Shown: positions 27,191-37,079 of the stretch, piece by piece
Position numbering within the stretch: position 1 is the stretch's first letter
Layout of the letters: the number at the start of each line of letters is the position of its first letter
Source: Citrobacter sp. R56
GTDB taxonomy: Bacteria; Pseudomonadota; Gammaproteobacteria; Enterobacterales; Enterobacteriaceae
DNA length: 64,000 nucleotides
NCBI RefSeq assembly: GCF_016811995.1
Contig: NZ_CP069159.1
Location: forward strand, 2,976,001 to 3,040,000
Direction of reading: 5' to 3'
The notes under the pieces: model-generated
The model's database searches: none
What the model was told of the DNA's origin: nothing
What the model saw: only the letters and a program-made list of their open reading frames with translations
Position numbers and translations under genes: made by a program

Positions 27191-27574
27191 TTAGACCTGT
27201 GCCAGCATGGAATGCGTTTTCAGGCACTGGATGCTGAGCGTCAAATTCGTCAGACAGTTTTCAAGTTTCTCTGCGTTGACGGAAATGAAAGTCGGACAAT
27301 CATGATGCCCGCTCATAAGGCAGACGGCAGCGGCAGCTAATGCACCTTCAGCAAGATGCACTGCCTCCCATTCTTCTATATCCAGATGAAGTTTCTGCAG
27401 TCGTGATTTATCGTGAAGTTCTCGATTCAATTCAAAAAAGTTATCACGCAGACGATCACTTTCGCTGACTGACATGTAGCCTTTCGCTTTCCTCAACTGC
27501 AGATACGCGGCGAGATCGATTCGCGCGTTGATCAGCTTGTTAAGCAGAGCGGTTCTCAGTCTGCCAACGACCAT
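27191..27574 (-). CDS. bssR: Biofilm regulator BssR
   Basis: 127-residue cytoplasmic protein, all-helical by composition, matching E. coli BssR (YliH), which represses biofilm formation in an indole and catabolite-linked manner. No DNA-binding motif is obvious. Recognisable segments are RKAKGYMSVSES and CLMSGHHDCPT. It is divergent from rimO. Confidence 0.9.
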   Translation of the reverse strand: MVVGRLRTALLNKLINARIDLAAYLQLRKAKGYMSVSESDRLRDNFFELNRELHDKSRLQKLHLDIEEWEAVHLAEGALAAAAVCLMSGHHDCPTFISVNAEKLENCLTNLTLSIQCLKTHSMLAQV

Positions 27575-27804
27575 ACCTTGTTCCTCCTCTATCTACTCAT
27601 GGTGCAACTTAATAGTATGGTCATTTTTTGAACACAATGATGCCTGAGATCAATAATTCACCATAAATTAACAAAATTTACATTGTATCTATAACCTTCA
27701 TCTTGCCTGTGCTGAACGCCCGGTGAGATTGCGATACAATTTTTGCCCAGATCTCTGTAGAATCCCTGCCCTGACCACTCCAATAACTGAACAATTTTTA
27801 AGCT

Positions 27805-29130
27805 ATGAGCAAAGTAACCCACCAGCCGAAAATCGGCTTCGTATCCCTTGGCTGCCCGAAAAACCTCGTCGATTCGGAGCGAATCCTGACTGAACTGCGT
27901 ACCGAAGGCTATGACGTGGTGCCAAGCTACGACGACGCCGATATGGTTATCGTCAATACCTGCGGCTTTATCGACAGCGCCGTACAAGAATCACTGGAAG
28001 CGATCGGTGAAGCGCTGAACGAAAACGGCAAGGTGATTGTCACCGGCTGTCTGGGTGCGAAAGTCGATCAGATCCGCGAAGTTCACCCGAAAGTGCTGGA
28101 GATCACCGGACCTCATAGCTATGAGCAAGTGCTGGAACATGTTCACCACTATGTACCCAAACCGAAACACAATCCGTTCCTGAGCCTCGTACCGGAACAG
28201 GGCGTCAAACTGACCCCGCGTCATTATGCTTACCTGAAAATTTCTGAAGGCTGCAACCATCGCTGTACGTTCTGCATCATCCCGTCTATGCGTGGCGATC
28301 TGGTAAGCCGCCCGATTGGCGAGGTGCTGAGCGAGGCGAAACGTCTGGTCGATGCGGGCGTCAAAGAGATCCTCGTTATCTCCCAGGACACCTCCGCCTA
28401 CGGCGTAGACGTGAAGCACCGCACCGGTTTCCACAATGGCGCGCCGGTCAAAACCAGCATGGTTGATCTGTGTGAAGAACTGTCAAAACTGGGTATCTGG
28501 ACGCGTCTGCACTATGTCTACCCGTACCCACACGTGGATGACGTTATCCCACTGATGGCGGAAGGCAAAATCCTGCCTTACCTCGATATCCCGCTGCAGC
28601 ACGCCAGCCCGCGCATTCTCAAGTTGATGAAGCGCCCTGGGTCTGTGGACCGCCAGCTGGCGCGCATCAAACAGTGGCGCGAAATCTGCCCGGAGCTGAC
28701 CCTGCGTTCTACTTTCATCGTTGGCTTCCCTGGCGAAACGGAAGAAGACTTCCAGATGCTACTCGACTTCCTGAAAGAAGCGCGTCTGGACAGGGTTGGC
28801 TGCTTCAAGTACAGCCCGGTTGAAGGTGCGGGTGCCAATGAACTGCCGGATCAGGTGCCGGAAGAAGTAAAAGAAGAGCGCTGGAACCGCTTTATGCAGC
28901 TGCAACAGCAAATTTCTGCTGAACGCCTGCAGGAAAAAGTGGGCCGCGAAATTATGGTCATCGTGGATGAAGTCGACGAAGAAGGCGCAATTGGCCGCAG
29001 CATGGCCGATGCCCCGGAAATCGACGGCGCGGTTTACCTGAACGGTGAAACAAACGTGAAACCCGGCGATATCGTGCGCGTGAAAGTAGAGAACGCCGAC
29101 GAATACGATCTGTGGGGTAGCCGCGTTTAA
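27805..29130 (+). CDS. rimO: Ribosomal protein S12 methylthiotransferase RimO
   Basis: Radical-SAM enzyme that methylthiolates Asp89 of ribosomal protein S12. It has the N-terminal MTTase domain with Cys17, Cys53 and Cys82 for the auxiliary 4Fe-4S cluster, the radical-SAM CxxxCxxC at Cys150, Cys154 and Cys157 ([11 protein letters not shown]), and a C-terminal TRAM domain. 441 residues as in E. coli. Confidence 0.97.
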   Translation: MSKVTHQPKIGFVSLGCPKNLVDSERILTELRTEGYDVVPSYDDADMVIVNTCGFIDSAVQESLEAIGEALNENGKVIVTGCLGAKVDQIREVHPKVLEITGPHSYEQVLEHVHHYVPKPKHNPFLSLVPEQGVKLTPRHYAYLKISEGCNHRCTFCIIPSMRGDLVSRPIGEVLSEAKRLVDAGVKEILVISQDTSAYGVDVKHRTGFHNGAPVKTSMVDLCEELSKLGIWTRLHYVYPYPHVDDVIPLMAEGKILPYLDIPLQHASPRILKLMKRPGSVDRQLARIKQWREICPELTLRSTFIVGFPGETEEDFQMLLDFLKEARLDRVGCFKYSPVEGAGANELPDQVPEEVKEERWNRFMQLQQQISAERLQEKVGREIMVIVDEVDEEGAIGRSMADAPEIDGAVYLNGETNVKPGDIVRVKVENADEYDLWGSRV

Positions 29131-29191
29131 CCCTTTGCGCCGCCTACAAAGCGGCGTGTACTGAGGATAAGCGGGCTCACCGCTCCCGAAG

Positions 29192-29220
29192 AAAGCCAGG
29201 TTTTAATGCCTGGCTTTTTT
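29192..29220 (+). terminator. rimO terminator
   Basis: AAAGCCAGG-TTTTAATG-CCTGGCTTTTTT, about 60 bp after the stop codon. Confidence 0.85.
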
Positions 29221-29231
29221 CATGCTGAGAT

Positions 29232-29257
29232 GAAAAAGCCCGCACAGAGCGGGCTTC
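29232..29257 (-). terminator. Terminator of the SnoaL-like gene
   Basis: Minus-strand GAAGCCCGC-TCTGT-GCGGGCTTTTT, 25 bp past the stop of the SnoaL-like gene. Confidence 0.8.
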
Positions 29258-29281
29258 CGTCGTAAAGTAGGTATTGTGCGA

Positions 29282-29709
29282 TCAATGTTTGTCAGACAGA
29301 ACCAGACCTAGCTGATGTGACATATGTAGCTCATTTCGCTCCACAATTTCTTCAACCACCTTACCTTCATTGTTAAAGCGAAAATACGTCAGGCTTGTCC
29401 AGGTCACTTCCTTGCCCTCTACGTTAAACCCTTTCCAGGTGTTTGAGCCTTTTGCTACATGTGTTAGCGCTACGACGACCTGGTCGCCATCAACAATCTC
29501 TTTCTGAAAAGTCGTCACAATACTGTCGTACAGATCCGTGACATTTTGCGCAATCCCTTTTTAAAGACTTCCAGACCCACTAAAGGAGCAGGACAATCCG
29601 GGCGGTGGATCACCACATCTTCTGTGAAAAATTCACTGACACGCTCTACATCCTTCCCATCAACGCAGTATTTAAAATACGCTTTCACTACTTCGATATT
29701 CGTCATCAT
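29282..29709 (-). pseudogene. SnoaL/NTF2-like gene split by a frameshift
   Basis: Two overlapping frames (29515-29709 and 29282-29518) together make one SnoaL/NTF2-like protein of about 140 residues. The first begins MTNIEVVKAYFKYCVDGKDVERV and ends out of frame after GLEVFKKG. The second resumes as ...TTFQKEIVDGDQVVVALTHV. In the coding strand the break lies in TTTAAAAAGGGATT: one extra A (six in place of five) restores GIAQNVTDLYDSIV. It is therefore a one-base deletion in an A-run, an error in the read, or less likely a programmed frameshift. Such proteins are small cyclase- or isomerase-like folds; no specific role can be given. Confidence 0.8.
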
Positions 29710-30323
29710 TAACCACCGTTATTTTAAGTATTCATAGCAGGAAAATACGCTACTCCAGCATACCAGGCTAAGACAAAAAATGAATGTAAGTGAATGTAAA
29801 ATAAAAGAAATATGTCAGATGCTTAACATGCCACGCTGATTCTACTCATTGCATCGTCACACTTTCTCCTGGCATCTCAAAGACCTTTATTGTGATAATT
29901 CCCCTGCTCTCTATTTTGGACAGCTATGTGCCAGAAGCGGACGTTAATGCTTTGAGTGAATATGGAGAAAATGAGAGTCTTCACCTGTTGTCGTGGCTGT
30001 TATAGGATTTTGCTGTTTACCTAACAACAGGAGGAAACCACTTGAATAATGCTGCTGTTGTCATCAGAGATTACGCTTCTGCTTTTCCTGACCCTATACC
30101 TTTCGAATCCGCATCAAAAAATACACTTGGCGTACGATCTCGCACGGATGGGTTTCGAACCCCTTATAGATAAATTCAGTGCTGTCGGCAGATAGTCGTA
30201 CGGGCTCAGGTCGGCTTTCGACCAAGCTGTACCGGGGCGGTTCAGCTCAGAATCGGGATGAGATAAGGGATCAAGTTTCGGTTCCAATACCATTTTGGCT
30301 ACCCCATATGGCGGGTGAAATGG
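29710..30323. other. Region with no firmly supported gene
   Basis: About 600 bp of low coding quality. Only the 43-codon frame at 30042-30173, with a strong ribosome site, stands out. The rest looks like decayed sequence where E. coli has pdeI/dgcI. Confidence 0.4.
30042..30173 (+). CDS. Possible small protein with strong ribosome site
   Basis: TTG at 30042 lies seven bases after AGGAGG (30029-30034) and opens a 43-codon frame starting (M)NNAAVVIRDYASAFPDPI. No family recognised. TTG start and short length make this tentative; the good Shine-Dalgarno is the only positive evidence. Confidence 0.25.
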   Translation: MNNAAVVIRDYASAFPDPIPFESASKNTLGVRSRTDGFRTPYR

Positions 30324-31205
30324 TCAGTTCCAGTATTCGTATTTCGCCGTCATCACGGCTTTATGTTTGTCCACATACTGTTTACCCGTCCGATCGACTG
30401 GGACGATCATGATATCCATATTGGCGCGTATGCATTCTCTATGCGAGTTCCACTCCTCGCACGTGGTCAGTTTTTTTTCGATGGTGAAATACGTCTGGGT
30501 CTTGCTCAGGGACAGCTCACGGCCCTCGTTATCATAGGCATACTCTTCTATGGTTGAGGGGGACTGGGTTTTGATCAGGCGATGATTGCCATCATAGCTG
30601 TATACAATCGTATTGTTGTCTATCGCCAAACTTCCTTTGTTTACCGCCCTTGCCAGCAACCCTGATGAATTGAAAACGTAGTCTATTGTGCCCACGGTGG
30701 TTTTGTCTTTATCTCCTGCTTTTGTGGCCGCGATAATCGAACGATTAACCGCGTGGCTGATAAATCCTTTATTGTTAAGCTGGTACATTCCCTCCAGTGT
30801 CTGCCGATATAGTTGTGTGGTCTTCTGACTGTTGTTATCGACTATGACCCCGTTTGCATCCAACTGGATGCGCCAGCCAAATTCCGTTCTATTCAGTTTA
30901 ATTTCATTGGTAGCCGTGAAAACTGTTTTCGGGCCTGTTGAGGTTTTGACCTCTTTTATACTGCTGCCAATTAGCTCACCGCATTGACTGAAGTTGCTTT
31001 GAGCCGATGCGTGGAGATACCCATCAGGACTATCAATAGTGATTTCAACCGATTTGGGGATTTCTGTTCTTGTCTGCTGGCTCAGGAGGATGAAGTTGTT
31101 CAGTTTGTTTTTAGCGAAGGTTTCCGCTGTGCATTGTGCTGCATAAGTCTGGAATGTGCAGAGGGACAAGAGAGTAATAAACAGGTTTTTATTATTGAAT
31201 GGCAT
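30324..31205 (-). CDS. Secreted protein with YD-like repeats
   Basis: 293-residue exported protein of unknown function. A signal peptide (NNKNLFITLLSLCTFQTYA) is cut before AQC. The C-terminal half has YD-type turns (DYVFNSSGLLARAV, YSYDGNHRLIKTQ, EYAYDNEGRELSL), which in Rhs proteins and relatives build beta-hairpins. There are several cysteines (TCEEWNSHRECI) that could form a disulfide in the periplasm. It stands alone on the minus strand in an island that replaces pdeI/dgcI. A carbohydrate-binding or envelope role is possible but not shown. Confidence 0.7.
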   Translation of the reverse strand: MPFNNKNLFITLLSLCTFQTYAAQCTAETFAKNKLNNFILLSQQTRTEIPKSVEITIDSPDGYLHASAQSNFSQCGELIGSSIKEVKTSTGPKTVFTATNEIKLNRTEFGWRIQLDANGVIVDNNSQKTTQLYRQTLEGMYQLNNKGFISHAVNRSIIAATKAGDKDKTTVGTIDYVFNSSGLLARAVNKGSLAIDNNTIVYSYDGNHRLIKTQSPSTIEEYAYDNEGRELSLSKTQTYFTIEKKLTTCEEWNSHRECIRANMDIMIVPVDRTGKQYVDKHKAVMTAKYEYWN

Positions 31206-31845
31206 TATTTGTTGTCCTCAGGAACCGATCAGTTATCTGAATGAACCATTTAGCTTGCCAGGAAAAGGGCTTTTTCTATGGCTCAGTTGAAATCGGGGAT
31301 CGCCTCATCTGTATGTAGTGGCACAATAAACTGTGACTTTTGGCCCAACAATCGGCACGTCTCCCCAACCCGGGTGAAACAATGCGCGATTCCAGTCCGA
31401 CTTGAGACGACTACGTCGTTGAAGGCGCTCACCATTACATGCAGCTGCGCCAATTGAAGAAAAGTTAATAAAAAAACTTAACGGCATTCCTTCTTTTTGT
31501 GCACGTTGCAATTGCCTGGATATTCAGGCTTGGTTACGTTGGCGAAGTTTTTGTTTCATTGGCTGCTCGTCTGGTTTTACTCACTTGTCAATCAATGGCT
31601 TCACTGTAATCTGGCGACATGCTTTGTACAAGAAGGTCCGCACTTCGCTCTGCGCAAACCTCTTGACGCTTTAGGCGGTCCGATTCTTGCCAGAAGCGGA
31701 CAAGACATACACTATAACCTTCTTATTGATGAGTGAATGAGTTAGTCCAATTGACGTAATACTATTGACAAAATAGTGCGCTCTCTTAAGGTTGTTATCG
31801 CTCTATAAATCGAAAAAGTAAGATAGATAAGTAATGGTTTTTCAA
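31206..31845. other. Non-coding or decayed region
   Basis: About 640 bp with no frame that has both a start site and protein-like composition. GCCAGAAGCGGAC at 31689 repeats 29930-29942, probably a scrap of a lost gene. Confidence 0.4.
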
Positions 31846-32361
31846 TCAGCCAATTTTCCAAAAGGGGCGACTGCAAATTTTTTTAACATTCCAATATCTG
31901 ACCTGGTTGTTGCCATAATTTTTGACTATTTCATCGGAGTTTACTGACGTATCAGGAACGAAGTCCGCGGGCACCTGGACAACCTTGCTTCCCGAGGCTA
32001 TATAGTAATATTTGCCAGCCTCTGGAATGAGTGAGGAGTGAGTACTTTGAATGAATCTTCCAGAGTTTTTGAGCTGCGACACAGAGTACAGGACATCTGG
32101 TTTTACCTTACTTATCACTATGTTCCCTTTAGCTTGAAAAACATTTGAGTCAAGTTCATAGCGGTCAGACATATCGTAGCAATTATCTTTGCTGTTCAGG
32201 GTGTAAGAACCCAGATAGATGGTTCCTACATTTCCTTCACGGTTAAGAACATACAACGTTGCAGCATCACTTCCATTGTAATTATCGTAATCAAGAGGTA
32301 ATACTCTAGCACACCCTGTAAGCCCAACAGAGATAATTAATAAGGTTAGGGTTCTATTCAA
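31846..32361 (-). CDS. Small lipoprotein
   Basis: 171 residues with a lipoprotein signal: basic N-terminus, hydrophobic core and lipobox LTGC (Cys17), followed by Ala-Arg rather than Asp at +2, so outer-membrane sorting is expected. The mature part contains YVLNREGNVGTIYLGSYTL and a Tyr-rich stretch (AGKYYYIASGSKVVQVP) seen in small DUF2846-like lipoproteins. No firm family assignment. Monocistronic, in an AT-rich setting. Confidence 0.7.
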   Translation of the reverse strand: MNRTLTLLIISVGLTGCARVLPLDYDNYNGSDAATLYVLNREGNVGTIYLGSYTLNSKDNCYDMSDRYELDSNVFQAKGNIVISKVKPDVLYSVSQLKNSGRFIQSTHSSLIPEAGKYYYIASGSKVVQVPADFVPDTSVNSDEIVKNYGNNQVRYWNVKKICSRPFWKIG

Positions 32362-33081
32362 TTGACATGTTCCTCAACATGGGGGATGGCGAAAAATACT
32401 GTGTAAAGTATTAAAAATCGCAACTTCATAATCCCTTCTATACGAATTCCTGAGAATTATTTCTCTTCTCATTAGTTATCGGCTTTTATCGATGGAACTT
32501 TAGTGACCCAGGGGATTTTTATATAGATGCCAAGCATATGCGCATAATGACAGATTTGTCATGCACCAGAACTGATAATAGTTGGACTATAATCGTCATA
32601 TGTAACCAGTTGTCACCTCCTTACTGGTGGGATGAAGTCTGTCAGACACAGCAGGTTGACGGACCACCGACCGGAACGGGTGTTAGGCCGGAGTAGACCA
32701 GTTTCATGAATTAATTTTCGATTCATCAAACCGGGTACAAGTCATTTATTCCGTCCCTATCAATTCAGGTGGCTAAAATTTTTTTGCCGTTAGCTCATAA
32801 ATGGGGCGTTTTTGCGGGGGGGGGGTTAGCTCGAAGAAAATGCCTATCGGCTCAGAACTGCCTACACAATTCTGTTAAGAAAGATATTCTGACCCTGGTT
32901 CGCGTTGATCATGTAAAGAAAGCGTCACCGTTGCGTTTTCTTACTGATTACCTATATATGTAATTAACTAATGGTCATTCTGGCTACTCAAGGGTTCTTT
33001 AAAGAATCAACTGATGTGCCACAAATAATGCCGCATTCGACTACATTGGAATGTAATTCACAATAGGGAGTTGACCAGAGA
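32362..33081. other. Non-coding region with a poly-G tract
   Basis: About 720 bp without a supported gene. It holds a run of ten G (32816-32825) inside a weak 64-codon frame (32769-32963) that has no clear ribosome site. Promoter elements for the acetyltransferase gene should lie near its right end. Confidence 0.45.
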
Positions 33082-33591
33082 ATGATGACAGTACGAAAGG
33101 CACATCTGGAAGATGCAGCATTATTAAGTCAAATGGGTTATTCCAGCTACACTCACCACTTTGCCCACCTGTGGCATGAACACAATGAATTGCAGGCTTT
33201 TCTCTTTCAGGAGTACTCTCTTCCCGCATTGCAGAAGGAACTACAGAACAAAGCCAGTTGCTGGTTTATCGCAGAAGAGACTGCTCCGGTCGGATTCGCC
33301 AAAGTATCCTGGCACTGCCCCGTGGATGAAAACGGCCCGACAGGTACATTGCTGCATAAACTCTATCTGTTACCTGGTGAAACTGGCAAAGGCTACGGTG
33401 AGACTCTGCTTGCAGAAATAGTGCGTATGGCGCAATGCCGTGGTGAAACCTTTTTCTGGCTGGAAGTTTTAGATGCTAACCCGCGGGCGTACCGCTTTTA
33501 CACCCGCCAGGGGTTAACACATATCAAAGATACAACGTTCAGCACCTCAACCCAGCAAAGCACATTGCATATCCTGGGTAAACGTATCTGA
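33082..33591 (+). CDS. GNAT-family N-acetyltransferase
   Basis: 169-residue acetyltransferase. The acetyl-CoA-binding motif A is LHKLYLLPGETGKGYGETLL (Gly-x-Gly-Tyr-Gly), and motif B is FFWLEVLDANPRAYRFYTRQGL, both at the expected spacing. The substrate (small molecule or protein) cannot be told. ATG at 33082 or 33085. It is convergent with gsiD. Confidence 0.85.
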   Translation: MMTVRKAHLEDAALLSQMGYSSYTHHFAHLWHEHNELQAFLFQEYSLPALQKELQNKASCWFIAEETAPVGFAKVSWHCPVDENGPTGTLLHKLYLLPGETGKGYGETLLAEIVRMAQCRGETFFWLEVLDANPRAYRFYTRQGLTHIKDTTFSTSTQQSTLHILGKRI

Positions 33592-33626
33592 GGGATCTCC
33601 TTACCGTTAAATTCGGCCCGACGCCC

Positions 33627-34538
33627 CTACCCTTTAATCTTCGGATCCAGCGCGTCGCGCAGTCCATCGCCCAGCAGGTTAAACGCCAGCACCGTCAGGA
33701 AAATCGCGACCGCCGGGAACAACGCCACGTGCGGCGCAATCACCATATCCGCCCGCGCTTCATTGAGCATTGCCCCCCATTCCGGCGTCGGCGGCTGTGC
33801 GCCTAATCCGAGAAAAGACAAACTGGCCGCCGAGATAATCGAGGTGCCGATACGCATGGTAAAAAAGACCACAATCGAAGAGACCGTTCCTGGAAGGATA
33901 TGGTTGAAAAGAATGGTGGCATCACTGGCGCCAATACTGCGCGCCGACTCAATAAACGTTTGCTGTTTTAACACCAGAGTATTCGCCCGCACCAGACGGG
34001 CAAACGCAGGAATGGAGAAGATCGCCACGGCGATAATCACATTGGCAATGCCGCTGCCCAGCACCGCCACCACCGCAATCGCCAGCAGAATGCCCGGAAA
34101 AGCAAACAGCACATCGCAGATACGCATGATCATTCTGTCCCACCAGCCCTCGTAGTAGCCCGCCAGTAAACCAAAGACCGTACCTATCGCCGCACCAATA
34201 AACACCGCAAATACCCCCGCCGCCAGGGAGATTTGCGCCCCAACCAGCACGCGACTGAAAATATCCCTACCCAGCGAATCGACGCCAAACCAGTGCAGCA
34301 TGGAAGGTCCGTCATTAAGGCGGTCGTAATCGAAGTAATTTTCCGCATCGAACGGCGTTAATCCACGGGCAAAGATCGCCACCAGGATCAACATCAGCAC
34401 AAATACACCGGCGATCATGGCCACACGCTGACGACGAAAACGCCGCCAGAACTCATGCCACGGGGTGCGAACCCTGTCCGGTTTCACCAGAGGCATGGCA
34501 TTTAAAATCGCCTGACGGCGCCAGTTGAACAGTCGCAT
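33627..34538 (-). CDS. gsiD: Glutathione ABC transporter permease GsiD
   Basis: 303-residue inner-membrane permease of the GsiABCD glutathione importer. It has an N-terminal OppC-like segment (LFNWRRQ, then [10 protein letters not shown]), six membrane helices and the EAA loop interacting with the ATPase ([26 protein letters not shown]). It lies two bases after gsiC and is last in the iaaA-gsiABCD operon. Confidence 0.95.
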   Translation of the reverse strand: MRLFNWRRQAILNAMPLVKPDRVRTPWHEFWRRFRRQRVAMIAGVFVLMLILVAIFARGLTPFDAENYFDYDRLNDGPSMLHWFGVDSLGRDIFSRVLVGAQISLAAGVFAVFIGAAIGTVFGLLAGYYEGWWDRMIMRICDVLFAFPGILLAIAVVAVLGSGIANVIIAVAIFSIPAFARLVRANTLVLKQQTFIESARSIGASDATILFNHILPGTVSSIVVFFTMRIGTSIISAASLSFLGLGAQPPTPEWGAMLNEARADMVIAPHVALFPAVAIFLTVLAFNLLGDGLRDALDPKIKG

Positions 34539-34540
34539 CC

Positions 34541-35461
34541 TTACTTGTACCTGATAGCCGGATTAATGGCAGCGTAGAGCACATCCACCACTAAATTGAT
34601 AAGAATAAATTCCAGAGAAAACAGCAGGATCTCTGCCTGGATTACCGGATAGTCGCGCATTTCCACCGAGTCCACCAGCAGACGGCCAAGCCCCGGCCAG
34701 TTAAACACTTTCTCGACGACAATAGAGCCACCCAGCAAAAAGCCAAACTGTAGCCCCATCATGGTGACAACCGGGATCATGGCGTTACGCAGACCGTGTT
34801 TTAGCACAACCCAGGTTTCGCTCACCCCTTTCGCGCGGGCGGTACGCATGTAATCTTCACTGAGCACATCGACAAACGACGCGCGAGTGAAGCGCGCCAT
34901 CACTGAGGCCACCGCCGCGCCAAGCGTGACAGACGGCAAAATGTAGTGCAGCCAGGTGTCTGCGCCGACCGTTGGCAACCAGCCCAGTTCGACGGAAAAG
35001 ACCTGCATTAACAGCATGCCGAGCGCAAACGCCGGGAAAGAGATCCCCGTGACTGCCAGCGTCATGCTCACTCTGTCCGGCCAACGGTTACGCCAGACAG
35101 CGGCAATAATCCCGGCCGTCATCCCAAACATGACAGCCCAAACCATGCTGGTGATGGTCAGCCAAAACGTCGGCATAAAGCGGCTGGCAATCTCTTCTGA
35201 GACCGGGCGGCGGGAAACCATCGACGTCCCAAAGTCTCCCTGGAGAACGTGGGTGATGTAATGCCAGAACTGAACATGCAGCGGTTGATCAAGGCCAAGC
35301 TGCTGGCGCACCAGTTCAATCACCTGCGCATCGGCCTCCGGTCCGGCAATCAGCCGTGCCGGATCGCCGGGTAACAGATGGACAAATAAAAACACCAGCA
35401 CCGCGACAATCAACAGGGTTGGAATTAACCCCAGCAGACGCTTGAGAACATAACTAAACAT
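34541..35461 (-). CDS. gsiC: Glutathione ABC transporter permease GsiC
   Basis: 306-residue DppB/OppB-type permease with six membrane helices. [15 protein letters not shown] near residue 30 and the EAA-type loop [22 protein letters not shown] are characteristic. It forms the membrane channel with GsiD. 47 bp separate it from gsiB. Confidence 0.95.
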   Translation of the reverse strand: MFSYVLKRLLGLIPTLLIVAVLVFLFVHLLPGDPARLIAGPEADAQVIELVRQQLGLDQPLHVQFWHYITHVLQGDFGTSMVSRRPVSEEIASRFMPTFWLTITSMVWAVMFGMTAGIIAAVWRNRWPDRVSMTLAVTGISFPAFALGMLLMQVFSVELGWLPTVGADTWLHYILPSVTLGAAVASVMARFTRASFVDVLSEDYMRTARAKGVSETWVVLKHGLRNAMIPVVTMMGLQFGFLLGGSIVVEKVFNWPGLGRLLVDSVEMRDYPVIQAEILLFSLEFILINLVVDVLYAAINPAIRYK

Positions 35462-35508
35462 CAGACTCCCTGCGTCTGCCCCTGAACGTCAGGGGCAGAA
35501 TATATGGC

Positions 35509-37047
35509 TTACTTCAAATCCGCATCTTCAAAACTGAAACCCGTGTCCGGCATGATCCAGAAACCGGTCAAATTTTTACTGTGTGCCGAAACCAGTTTTT
35601 CGACAACCAACGGCACCCACGGGGACTCTTTCCAGATGATGTCCTGCGCCTCTTTGTAGAGGCGCGCTTTCTCCGTCGGGTCATTGGTTTTCAACGCGTC
35701 CGCCAGATCGCTGTCGACCTGCTTATTGCTGTAGAACGCGGTATTAAACAGCGTTGGCGGCCAGTTTTGCGAAGCGAACAGCGGCGACAGCGCCCAATCG
35801 GCTTCACCCGTGGAGGCGGTCCAGCCGGTGTAGAACAGTCTTACCCCGCTCTCTTTCTGCCCTTTACCTTCCACTTCCGCCGCGCGCTGCCCAGCATCCA
35901 TCGCCGTCACCTGCGCTTTAATGCCGACCTGCGCCAGCTGTTGCTGGGTAAACTGCAGCACTTTTTGCGCGGTACTGTGGTTATGCGATGACCACAACGT
36001 GGTGCTAAAACCATTCGGATAACCCGCTTCTTTTAACAGTTCGCGCGCTTTTGCCGGGTCGTACGGCCACGGCGTATAGCTTTGCGCAAACGCAATCGCC
36101 GGCGGCAGCACACCGGTGGCAGGCGTCGCATAACCGGCAAACGCCACTTTCACCAGCGCCTGACGATTAATGGCGTAGTTGAGCGCTTCGCGCACTTTGG
36201 CATTATCAAACGGTTTCTGCGTAACATTCATGCTGATGTAACGCTGCATAATAGAGGGACTGGCGACCAACTCCAGGTTTTTGTTTTTTTCCAGCAGAGC
36301 GGCCTGCTCGTATGGGATTGGGAAAGCGAATTGCGCCTCGCCCGTTTGCAGCATGGCCGAGCGCGTGTTGTTGTCCGCCACTGGCCGCCAGGTGATGCTG
36401 TCTAACTTCGGTAACCCTTGCTGCCAGTAACCGGCGAATTTCTTCACTTTGACGAAATCAGTCTGGTTCCAGGTATCCAGTTCATACGGGCCAGTACCGA
36501 CCGGATGGAATCCAATCTCGTTACCGTATTTTTCCAGCGCCTTCGGAGAGATCATCGCCGTCGCCGGATGCGCCAGGATATTGATGAATGCAGAAAACGG
36601 TTGTTTCAGCGTGATGTTCACCGTTGCGGGATCCACCACCTCTGTTTTCGCGATGTTCTTGTACAGGTTATAGCGTTTGAGATGGCTTTCCGGATTGCTT
36701 GCCCTGTCCAGATTGGCTTTTACCGCCGCCGCATTAAAGTCGGTACCGTCCTGAAACTTGACTCCCTGACGCAGCTTCACGGTGTAGATCAAACCGTCGT
36801 CGGACACACTGTAGCTTTCTGCCAGCACATTTTTAAGTTTCATATCCTTATCAAGGCCAAACAGTCCCTGATAAAACGACTTCGCCACCGCCTGCGATAA
36901 GGTGTCATTCGCGTCATACGGGTCGAGCGTCGTGAAATTGGAGCCGACCGCCACCACAACATCTTTCGCCGCAAACGCAGGCGACGCTGTCAACGCCGAG
37001 GCAACGCCTGCTGCAACCAGCCAATTACGGGCAACAAATTTTGTCAT
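35509..37047 (-). CDS. gsiB: Glutathione-binding periplasmic protein GsiB
   Basis: 512-residue SBP family 5 receptor with a signal peptide ([19 protein letters not shown]) and the family sequence [27 protein letters not shown]. It delivers glutathione to GsiCD. Middle gene of the operon, 32 bp after gsiA. Confidence 0.95.
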   Translation of the reverse strand: MTKFVARNWLVAAGVASALTASPAFAAKDVVVAVGSNFTTLDPYDANDTLSQAVAKSFYQGLFGLDKDMKLKNVLAESYSVSDDGLIYTVKLRQGVKFQDGTDFNAAAVKANLDRASNPESHLKRYNLYKNIAKTEVVDPATVNITLKQPFSAFINILAHPATAMISPKALEKYGNEIGFHPVGTGPYELDTWNQTDFVKVKKFAGYWQQGLPKLDSITWRPVADNNTRSAMLQTGEAQFAFPIPYEQAALLEKNKNLELVASPSIMQRYISMNVTQKPFDNAKVREALNYAINRQALVKVAFAGYATPATGVLPPAIAFAQSYTPWPYDPAKARELLKEAGYPNGFSTTLWSSHNHSTAQKVLQFTQQQLAQVGIKAQVTAMDAGQRAAEVEGKGQKESGVRLFYTGWTASTGEADWALSPLFASQNWPPTLFNTAFYSNKQVDSDLADALKTNDPTEKARLYKEAQDIIWKESPWVPLVVEKLVSAHSKNLTGFWIMPDTGFSFEDADLK

Positions 37048-37079
37048 ATTATTCTCCTGAAACCCTGTGTGTCTGAATG

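Noticed and set aside
30135-30170. GGGTTTCGAACCCC hairpin resembling a tRNA T-arm
   Set aside because: No acceptor, D or anticodon arms can be built around it.
29930-31701. 13-bp repeat GCCAGAAGCGGAC at 29930 and 31689
   Set aside because: Too short and isolated to define an element; likely scraps of a lost gene.
32769-32963. 64-codon frame across the poly-G run
   Set aside because: Depends on G-run length, no ribosome site, no protein-like pattern.
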